64,000 nt of DNA, from positions 9,550,567-9,614,566 of the forward strand of contig NC_021681.1 in NCBI RefSeq assembly GCF_000247815.1, read 5' to 3'. This document shows positions 54,770-64,000 of this stretch, piece by piece. The first letter of the stretch is position 1. Each line of letters starts with the position of its first letter. Under the pieces are notes generated by a model that did not search any database, was not told where the DNA came from, and saw nothing but the letters and a program-made list of their open reading frames with translations. The position numbers were made by a program, and so were the translations under genes. The stretch comes from Ficedula albicollis. Its lineage: Eukaryota > Chordata > Aves > Passeriformes > Muscicapidae.

Positions 54770-55008
54770 TCTTTTTTGCTTTCTCCTATGTAAACTTGGA
54801 GAGGTAAAAGAAAAGATACTTGAGATCAACCTTTTGTTGGAAAAACTAAAAGCAATGGCAGATCAAGGACAAATACCTGATTTGACTAAGGGAACCATGA
54901 TGTCTGAAGTCACTTAGGCTGATTGCAATTGAGTTGGCTCCCTCTAGTAACCTCCAGAGATTCATCCAAGACCATGTTGTCTATTGAAATGCAGCAGAAA
55001 TGCAAAAG
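54770..55008 (+). other. doubtful candidate exon with a helical frame and stop
   Basis: A frame ending at TAG 54,915-54,917 encodes a helix-like stretch (EVKEKILEINLLLEKLKAMA, then about 18 residues to the stop). The strongest acceptor by eye, after the pyrimidine tract (AG at 54,800-54,801), gives the wrong phase for exon 2: read in the required phase it stops after six codons. An acceptor at 54,768-54,769 fits the phase, but the added residues would come from the pyrimidine tract itself. A good donor, AAAAG/GTAAAG, follows at 55,009. It could be an alternative terminal exon, a poison exon or chance. Confidence 0.2.
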
Positions 55009-58000
55009 GTAAAGTAGGATCATTGATTTCTTCTTTGTTCTGTACTGTATTCTTTATGTCTTTACCTTATCTTGGTGGGTATTTATATTATCCTAATTCC
55101 TGACAGCGTGGCCTAGATAGCAAGCGGTGCACATGTGCAGTGGTGACTGCCACCGGTGTGGACACTCCCAATAGCTGAAAACAATCTCCTTAGCAACAAG
55201 GGAGTCATCCCCTGTGATTAACTGCAGGTAGATTTTTGAGCAGGATAGGGGATTCCCACAAATATTCTTCTTTTGTATGTAAGAATCAAAATAAAGCAGC
55301 CAGAAGCCTTTGGCACCTACAGAGAATTACCTGCTAGTCCAATTATTGAATTATTTAGAAGCTATTCAATTTTAGTGTTCAGATGGTCTCTATTAGAAGA
55401 AGGCTGTTTGTGTATATTAACAACATAATAATGAGTAATAGATTGTCTAATAAAGTGGTGATATTCACACATAACACTATTTAGAAACAGCTGTTATTTA
55501 CCTAAATCATCTCATAACTATGCTGAATGACTTAAGTTCATTGAAGTGCATTAGTCTGAGCAGTTTGGAAACAAAATCTGAAAAATGACCTAAAAAAATT
55601 TATTTGTTGTAGGTTTTGCTTTCCAAAGGATACATTGGGCTGTGCTTTTTCAGTAGCACTGAGGTACCTTCAGCATGATTGCTGTCTCATGGTGTCTGGT
55701 TCTGATAGGTTAATTGTGGGGAAAAATGTATGGATCCATTGTACATTGTGAGAGATAAACACAGCGTATTGGATTGGGGAAAAAAAAAAGCAACTAGTCT
55801 TTGTCTAATCTTGCTGGGCTGAGTCAGCTGATCTGATCTGAATTTCTGACCTAATTTTAGTATGGTACTTAGCGCTCATGCGGAGAAAATAAGGTTAATG
55901 TGCTGATTAGTAGCTGAGACTAAGACAATAAATACATATGAATATAGGACCTAATGTATAGATTTTTTTCCTTCCATCTTTTATTCATCTGGTCTCATTA
56001 CATGATCATTGTCTATTCAGGGAGCTGTGTCCAGATTAAGAGAAGGTGCTGGCATATTGCCCACAGAGCCTATAAATTGCAAATAAAGTTATGGAGCAGT
56101 ATCATTTTCACTGGCAATACCCTGAGATGTACATTTCCATGATACAGTATCAGCTGTAGGCAGCGTTTCTGGGAACAGAAGGTAGATTTGCCTTAGCTGT
56201 GGTGGGTGCCAGGAAAAAGGTGAGTTTTTGGAGTTTACATAGGAATCTGTTAGAATTAGCAATGGTTTTCTGACTCATCCATAACTGAAATGCACATATT
56301 AGATACTTTATTATTGTTGCTTTGTGCAGATACTTCACCAGTGTTTTCCCTTTTGCACAAATATAAAAGCTTGGTAAGAAACAAATTACAAACTCTTCTC
56401 CTCTGAAGGCTCAGACATGTTGCATTAATCAGAGTTAAACTTTTAAGGAGTGCATGCTTTCAAAGGTCTGGCTTCTATTTTTTATGCATCATTCAAGTTA
56501 CTGTTTCTGTCAGGGAAGTCTTAATTTTCCCTTTTAATACTGTGAAGATGAGACTACTGTACTGTAAAGCTGATGGTGTCAGTGGGCATGAATTTCTGCC
56601 TGCCAAATCCTGGACTTAGTCATCAAAATATTTACTTCTAATGGTTTCCCTTACTTGGAGCTCATTCCCAGGACCTAAATGGCTCCATGGAAAGCCTTGC
56701 TTGTGCTTGTATTCAGACAGATGCTGTCAAGAGGAGGAGCTTTTAGGAGCACTGTTGTGTGCTAAAGCTAGCAGAAATGGGCCAGCCAGCCAGTGGCAGA
56801 GTTAAGCTCTTGTAGTAAAGAAGGAATTGTAATGAACAGCTGTCAACATAACCTCTCCTTTCTTTGGCAAATCAAGTACTGAAGACTACCCCATCAGCAA
56901 AAGTAAGATCACATTTTTTCTTTTGCTTTTTTTTCCTTTTTAAAAAATGATCGTGGAAGTAATTTAATTCAGGTATTATATTTCTGTAGTTTTATGGCAT
57001 TCCTATCCTTAGTTTCCCTCATGAACAAGATGTAAATTATGTGTCCTTCAGCTAAAAGTCATGTTATCAAGCGTGGGTGACAGCAAGAAAATATAAAAAG
57101 ATTTCTATTATTGGGATTATTCACTGCCAAAAGCTCTGTTCAGCTGAGAAAATGTGTGCAATCTTAGACTATATGGACATGCTGAAGAGTATCTACCAAA
57201 ATATTTTTGCCAGAATAAAAATAATCTAAAATGATTTCATTATGAACTTAATTTTTATGTCTTGAAATCAGAACAATACTTTAAGTGAAAGAGTGTTTAA
57301 AGTACTATTTCTTTTTCTTTCTGAACATCTGTCTGTAGTTGAAATTCTGTGTAGTAAACTGTGCATTTCTAAATTTGCAGGAATAATTATGCTTGCTAGA
57401 CTACAATATGCTTATAGCCTGACCTCAAAACAATAGTGAAGGAAGTGCATTAAATATTATGGGTCATGATGAGAGCCTCAGTTGAAATACCTGTAAACAC
57501 ATTATTGAGGTATTATACATTACAAGCTTGTTAACCCATAGTTTTTGGTTCAGTGTGTTGATGTAAGTTGTGGAGATTTATTTTTTGTTTGGGTTTTTGT
57601 TTTGGTTTGTTTGTTTTGGGGATTTTATGTTTCTTTTTGTTTTTAATTCAAATCTAAGTTCACTTGGTGAATGGGATTTTTGGATATGAGGTCAGTGGTA
57701 TGTTCTCCTTTGATCAAAAGGTTTGTGCTATGAGGAATCTTAACTGGGGCATTGTTGTTTTCTTCATCTTCCTCCTGGACATGTTGCATGCTCATTTCAT
57801 CCTAGATTAAGTTATCGCTCTAATACCACTGCTATGGTGGAAGTGGCTGATGAGGTGTGATAGAGACTAATTTTTCTATGATTTCAAAACTTCTTTCTCA
57901 TGAAAATATCCTGGGGTGTCTTTTGTAATTGGTTAATGTAGAAAGAGGATGTAGAAAGAGGAGCACTGATAGGTTTTTTTTCATCAAGAGTAAGTAAAAT

Positions 58001-58710
58001 GGTAGTGCAGTCAGTGACCTCCAAATGTATTTTTGTTGCCTTTATAAGTAAACAGATGTTATGATCTAGCCAACAAATCCTCCCTTCCAAATGCTCATAT
58101 CCATATGGCTGCCTGTACTATTGCCACACAAAATAAACAACAGACACAATGCAAACTATTTTATATTGCTGTTGCTGTTATTCTGAGTTTTATTTTAGAA
58201 CAGTCATGTGATTAATGTCATTTAAAATTTACCATAGAGGCTGTTATCCAGCCTCACAATCCAAAAGACCAAGGAAACAGAGCAGAAAACAAAGCAGAAA
58301 TTATTATCAGTTTGCTATCTAAATCTTGATGTTATTTTCAAAGATTCTTCCCTACAACTTTTACTTCTCAGGGAGTTTACATGGTCTCTTTCCCTTCACT
58401 GTTCCACAAATTGCTCAGACCTATACTGATCCACTATGTAGGTCGGTGCATTTTTTTCTCTCAGGATTCATTTGCTCTATTTAAAAGCACATTAGGAGTG
58501 TGGGGTCATAGAGAGCCCAGAAGGCTTCCAAAGGGGTTCCAGACCCCTGTTCTTGTTAAAACCTAGTGGAAGTGTCTCGACACTGTTGGCATTCACAGGA
58601 CTGCCTGACCACCTGTGTAAATGAGTGAGCTGGCCTTGCTCCAATTCCATCTGAGTGTGTGTTCCCCCCCAAGCTGGAGGCTGCAGCCACCTTGGCACAC
58701 TCTGAGTCAT

Positions 58711-58735
58711 CCTGGAGGTGTGTTGTACCTCCAGG
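58711..58735. repeat. perfect 9-bp inverted repeat, 7-nt loop
   Basis: Arms CCTGGAGGT (58,711-58,719) and ACCTCCAGG (58,727-58,735). No gene or terminator context. Confidence 0.85.
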
Positions 58736-59371
58736 ACAGTCCTTGGCAGGGTACTGCTGAGAGATGCTGAGGGCTCTGTGGATCTTAGTAGACAGTTTGT
58801 ACCGATTTCTTTCCACTCCTATTTCTAGTCTCTTCTCTCACTATCTTTTGATTACTCTTCAACTACAGGATGTAGTTAAAATTATCCTGCATTTCTTCTA
58901 ACTCAAAATCTCTCTCAGCAAGAGATGCATGTAGAGCTGTGGAAATAGAGCTATTTTGCATGATCCGGTAGAGTTCTGGTGGTGCTGTAATTTGCAGTCA
59001 AAGGTTTGCATTTGTTTGGAAAATGTCTTCAAATATGTTACAAAATTACAAAAAGGAGAGTAGAATTTAATTAAAACTGTTGTTATGAAGACTGGGTAAA
59101 AAATAAGGAAGACTATTCTCCAGCATGCCCAGATGAAGTTTCTATAACTATCTTAAGATGGACTTCATTAATAGAGAAACACATTAAGTAATACAGCACA
59201 ATTCATATGCAAATTAAAAGCATTGATCTCTTCTGGCTCAAGTTTTCCAGTAACCTAAAAGTGGTCCATGCTGAAGTTCATTGACCCCTGACAAATTTTG
59301 TAATTGCCTGTGACCCAAATTTGGAGTTTGTGTTGTTACCTGGAGGACAGATGCTTGTACAAAAAACATGT

Positions 59372-59403
59372 AGAAAGAAATCTCACAAGAAAGAAATCTC
59401 ACA
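59372..59403. repeat. 16-bp tandem duplication
   Basis: AGAAAGAAATCTCACA occurs twice without a gap. Confidence 0.9.
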
Positions 59404-62123
59404 ACCCATCCTAGCAAAATTGCAGCTAGCCTTGGTCCTAGACACTGGGAACACACAGCCCAGTCTGAGAACCCAGTAGAACTGATGCTTTGTGCCAGCA
59501 TCAGAATAGTAAATCTTTCTGTACCTTCAGGAAAATCCTTCATTTAACAATAACTGTTCATAAAGTTGAAGAAAAACAAATGTTTCCTTTGAGCAAAATA
59601 GCTCAGTTCATTGCTCTTTTCAGGGCCATGAATCGCAGCTGTATTTGGCTGGATTTAATATTAATAAAGATTGCTTTAAGCCTCATCCAGCTGGCAGGCA
59701 TCTGTGCCCTTTGCATGCTCTCCTCAGCACCCTCCTGACAGGCTATGTGTACTTTATTTATTTATTTCTATTCTTTCACAGGGAAACATGGTCTAGTACT
59801 TGATTATTTAATTGGGTTGTTTCTTTTCTTAGCCTAAAGCAGAGAGTCTGCTCTTGGATATGCCCCTGGAAAAAGAGAATGTCACACCACTTCTGTTACA
59901 GAAGCATCAGGTGAAGGGCATCCTGTCAAGTTATGCTGCATCTGTGGCTAAAATTTGTATGAAAAGAATATGTATGTGCACTGATTATATTTTTGTGTGA
60001 TTGGATTAAAATAGGAGCAAGGAGAGATTAGAGAAGAAATGGGTTGCAGAGACATTATTAGCTGTGGGTTTTATACTTAATTTGAGAATGCTTTTATTTT
60101 TCCTTCTGGCTTTCTACTCTAAGTCGTAATCCTAAGCGAAGTCAGTTAAAATATATATAAAAATAAATAAATGCACAAAGCCCTCACCACAAAAAAAACC
60201 CCATAACACCAACCAAGTGAAAAAAGGCCTTTGTGGGGTGTGTCCTGAGCACGGGGCCTTCCTTCAGGAGGAGTAGAGCCAGCTCAGCCCTCGGGAGAGC
60301 CCTGCTGGGCTGGGGCAGGGGCTGCTGCCCCCAGTGAGCTGCCAGGAACTCCCTGTGCCTATTCCAGGAGCTGCCAGGAACCTGGCAATGAGCACAGGGA
60401 GCTGCTTTGGTCCCACCAAAGGTGGGCATCAATGGAATCAGTTTTCATTTCCCTTTTTATTGCACAGTACCCAAGGACCCCAAATGGAAATTAGGTTCCT
60501 CTGAAACACTAACCCAGTGAATGCAGAGCAAAAACAGCTCACAGCATGAGCTGAAATTGTACCCAACAGGTGACTAAAGGGGAGGCTGAGGAGTTAGGGA
60601 CTGCTCATTTCCTTCCCTATATTGGTGTAGCGCAGAATAAACTGAAGAGTGTCCCCAGTGGTTGTGATGAATTACATCTAGCAGTTCTCTCTGAAAGCTA
60701 CAGAGGAGCAAACACTTCCAATGGACTCTGGCAGATGCTTCTGGAATGTGTTAAGATTCAGAAGACCAAAGCCAGCTAAAACCCACAAAAATATTCATGC
60801 CAACAAGTGTGTTTCTTGACAAAATGGCAGCATTTTAGAAGATCAAAAATGAGAGTAACTGCAGGGTTTTCCATAAATTAATAAGATTTACCTGGGTTTA
60901 ATCCATTTCTCTTTATGGTAGATTATACAGGGCGTATCTCACCAGTAGATCCTCTGTGAGCTGAGGGCACTTTAGTTATTAAGTTGAGATCACATGTTGG
61001 AGCCATTAAGTGAATTGCTTTGAACAGCCTTCCCCTGAATGCCAGGGCAAATGCCGTATTTCATACCCTTAGCTAATTTCATGCTGTAATTTAATTCCAG
61101 AAACATACTTTTAATTGAATCTTTAAAGACAAAAGGAAACTGCTGAGTCCTTTAGTATTGCAAAAAGAGATTGTTTAAAAATGTAGCCCATCTAGAGGAT
61201 AATCTTCTATAATTAAACACAAAGTTTATTTTGCTTCTCTGTGTGCAGCTATGGGGTAGCAAATTCCTGCTGTTAGCAGAATGCTCAGGGCTGAAAGAGA
61301 GGTATTGCGGAGTGTGAGAAGTTATTTATCTTATGCTCAGTTTTGTGACTCTGACATGAGACAATCCTGCAGCCATCCACAAAGGGCCACCAAGAAAGGC
61401 TAATTAAAAAATTATTCTGCTAACACCAAAATCACATTAGGAGGAGCCTGACTGCTGATCTCATTTTTCTAATTTTTGGTGATGAGATGAATTTGAGTGA
61501 GTTATTAACAATTTTATCATTAACAAAACTCAGTAGCACAACAAAATCAGTTATTTTTATCCTGAGACTACATCCAATATTTCAGTGGTTAGATTTGGAT
61601 AGTCATCTTCCATAGGCAGAGAGATTCAAGGTAGTTTCAATAAAAAAATCATATAATCTGTTATGCAATTTTGTTGTGGGAGAAGCATCTTGATTGGATC
61701 AGTAGTGATGTAGGTCTTCAATTTTTTGGACATCCGATTAAAAATAATAGCAATCAACGCTAAATGCTTCTCACTCTAATGCAGAGTAAATCCTGGAGCA
61801 TCACTTTGTACTTTAGTATTCTGATTCTTTTAAATCAGCAAGTGATTTGCAATGGAGATTTTCCCTTCTATTGCTATTGGAGAAATACCTATAGTATGGT
61901 CTATGTGCTGCTATAGTTCAGTCTGTCTGCTTTAACATAATTGCTTAAAAACTCCAGCACTCACTTTTTGTGGTTAGGATCTATGGCTAGGCTCCTTATA
62001 AATTATTGTGTGAAATCTCTATCTGAGATTATTTCAGGACTTGAATATCTTTTCTCTGAAAGCAGTAGCAGACTGGAATAACCCTGGTATGTGTATTAAA
62101 CACTGAAGGCCGTGGTATGCCAG

Positions 62124-62330
62124 AGGTCTCAACCTCTGTTGAGACCTAACTCAACACTCTCTGTTGAGATCTAACCTATGTTAGATCCTGGCATCACAGT
62201 GCAGGAATGTGCCTTGCTGGGATTGGCTCAATCTGGTAAGAGATCTAACCTATGTTAGATCCTGGCATCACAGTGTGGTTCCTGAATGTGCAGGAATGTG
62301 CCTTGTTGGGATTGGCTCAATCTGGTAAAA
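62124..62330. repeat. run of hairpins within a 74-bp duplication
   Basis: Three inverted repeats follow one another: AGGTCTCAAC/GTTGAGACCT (62,124-62,147, 10-bp stem, 4-nt loop), CTCAAC/GTTGAG (62,150-62,168) and GATCTAAC/GTTAGATC (62,168-62,187, 8-bp stem, 4-nt loop). The third, with its right flank, is duplicated 74 bases on (62,242-62,261). The second copy carries about 15 extra bases after 62,274. Confidence 0.88.
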
Positions 62331-62969
62331 CAGTCCTATGGCTGCCTCTACAGAAACTGAATCCCCTCAATAAACCTGCCTTTGGGCTGCAAGTAGCTCC
62401 AGCTGCATTCCATCACCAAGTTAGGAATGGCAGCTCATATGGTGCAGGTCTTCATTGTACTTCTTGTACTAGCAAGCTGCTTAATTTTGGTACCAGATGT
62501 TAGGACTCTGATGATAAACTGCTACCTCAGTATGAAAGGAACACCTTTCATGGAAATTTCCTGCATGGAATGTCAGCCTGTGGATTACCACATTAAGAAA
62601 TGCAATTTTAGGGTTGTTTTGACATGATTTCTATTTCACTGGAACAGCCATCTCCTTTTCTTCTCCCTTCCAGTTGTAAGTGATTAAAGAGATGAAGAAG
62701 AAATTCAATATTCTTGGTATTTAAATAGAAGAGTATTCTGAAATTCATGTACTGCAGTTTATGCCAAAATGCAGCTGCTATCAAAGATTGAACTGCTAGT
62801 GTTTGTTACATGGCTATTGTTCTGAGATTAAAAGGTTTTTCAGCAGTTTATCAAATAGCATTTCAGAGATAATTTTAATTGTTTCAGCTTTTCATCCTAA
62901 CTGTTAGGCAAAGTGAAGTGCAGATTTTTTTTTCCCTAAGAAATTATATTCATGCATTGCTAATCTGAA

Positions 62970-63240
62970 TTTCGCTGCCTCGGTGCTGAAGCGGATCGGG
63001 AGCCGCATATGTGCTTGCCATGGCAACCCCTGGCTCACACGACACACGCTGGTTCAGCCAAAGAGCTTCATGGCTTATTGAGCACAGACCCACACACACC
63101 AGTGGCCATGTGACTGCTCCAGCCCCGGCAGCTCCTTAAAGGGAAACTGGCTTTGAGCATCAGTGCTTTCACCAGCATCATCTTGCCTGCGCTCCTTCTT
63201 CTCCTCTTAGATGCTGTTTTCAGCATTTTAAAAAACGGAT
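62970..63240. promoter_or_regulatory. GC-richer element with RFX X-box
   Basis: Within AT-rich intron this stretch has several CpGs (CGGATCGGGAGCCGC near 62,992-63,006) and TTGCCATGGCAAC at 63,015-63,027, which matches 13 of the 14 bases of the palindromic RFX site GTTGCCATGGCAAC. A TTAAA-like box lies near 63,135, and a consensus donor ATTAG/GTAGGT at 63,362/63,363. It may be an enhancer or an alternative promoter with its first exon at about 63.16-63.36 kb. This is inference from motifs only. Confidence 0.45.
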
Positions 63241-63267
63241 GAAGGTTGAAAAGGCTTTGCTTATAGC

Positions 63268-63279
63268 TTTTTTTTTTTT
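63268..63279. repeat. short poly-T run
   Basis: Twelve T followed by CCC, inside the possible alternative exon region. Confidence 0.8.
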
Positions 63280-63495
63280 CCCTTCTGTCTGTTTTTCATT
63301 TGAAAGACATCTATGTGTGAAGATAAAATAGTGGGGGTTTTAAATATGATTTTTTAAATTAGGTAGGTATTTAAGAGCTCTTTGCAGTTGAGTGAACTAT
63401 ACTGAATATATTGTTTTTCTGGAAATATTTTTTTCTCTCAACTCCTAGATTCTACTAGATTTCAGAAGAGTAAATAAGGATGGAGCAAAAAAACC

Positions 63496-63585
63496 CAAAA
63501 CCAACTATGGTCCATTCCATTACCACCAAAACATTCCAAAACCAATTATGGTCCATTCCATTATCAACAAAGCATTCCAAAGCCA
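63496..63585. repeat. 41-bp tandem duplication
   Basis: The unit beginning CCAACTATGGTCCATTCCAT at 63,501 recurs at 63,542 with about four substitutions. A third partial unit (CAAAGCATTCCAAAGCC) closes the array. Confidence 0.85.
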
Positions 63586-64000
63586 CCATTGCTCCTTTAC
63601 ATACTTCTTCTTAGATATGATGGTGACAATGACAATGACAATGATGCCTGGCTCCTTACCCAGCAAAATGTAGACTGATACAAGTTTTCCCTAACTTTGC
63701 TTGTTTAAAAGGAGTTATGTGTGGCATTTGATTAGGAAATCTGGAGGGCTTCGGTCTCACAGGAATGAGTGGTGGTGTGCAAGGAGAAGTTAAGAGGTGG
63801 GGCTGGAGTTAAGCAAGTGTCTGGCCCTTCATGTGCATGAAGGGAACAGCAGCAGAGCAGTGCTGCCCTGGTTCCTTTGCTATAGGGCAGGTGCAGCATA
63901 TGCTGCTGTCAGTGTCAGCTCTGCTGCCCACTGGCACAGTTTATACTTGGAATGAGCTCCTGAAAAACTGATCTTTACTAAAATAATGGAAAGGAATCAC

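Noticed and set aside
60190..60430. GC-richer patch with small inverted repeats as a promoter or CpG island
   Set aside because: CpG density is low and no exon or start motif is associated.
62427..62627. 66-codon frame with a hydrophobic N-terminus resembling a signal peptide
   Set aside because: Short, with no splice sites or promoter; the hydrophobic start is compatible with chance in T-rich DNA.

Overview
The window looks like nuclear DNA of a vertebrate, most likely a bird. It is AT-rich and gene-poor, with ORFs that are short and unordered, GT-AG splice signals, one CpG-island promoter and a recognisable 3' end of a CR1 LINE at 20.84-21.03 kb, the typical retroposon of birds and other sauropsids. 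There are no operons, phage genes, CRISPR arrays or rRNA/tRNA genes that I can support.

Layout. From 1 to 44.8 kb I find no convincing gene. This part holds low-complexity runs, single interspersed-repeat remnants, a 40-bp GC-rich minisatellite of about 20 copies (15.91-16.74 kb) and a block that is almost certainly misassembled (9.10-11.03 kb: a 115-base N gap, a 506/508-bp duplication, a 231-bp duplication and a 342-base pure C run). Short, near-identical direct tandem duplications (units of about 40-250 bp) occur at more than ten places. Two of them, at 3.1 kb and 48.8 kb, share the same A-B-B-A-B order.

The one gene I can support starts at 44.85-45.06 kb on the + strand. A CpG island carries an untranslated first exon with a REST/NRSF (RE1)-type site, followed by a roughly 7.65-kb intron. 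Exon 2 (52,715-52,957) opens a reading frame for the N-terminus of a helical, charged, probably coiled-coil protein that I cannot name. The gene leaves the window on the right. The leader carries two upstream ORFs arranged head to tail; the second one, read across the splice junction, stops exactly on the main start codon. A third candidate exon (about 54.77-55.01 kb) is doubtful. A GC-richer element at 62.97-63.24 kb with a near-perfect RFX X-box may be an enhancer or alternative promoter in intron 2.

In function, the RE1 site suggests a gene restricted to neurons, and the tandem uORFs suggest further control at translation. No new multi-gene system is visible. The most useful observations are the regulatory design of the first two exons and the assembly problems around 9-11 kb.
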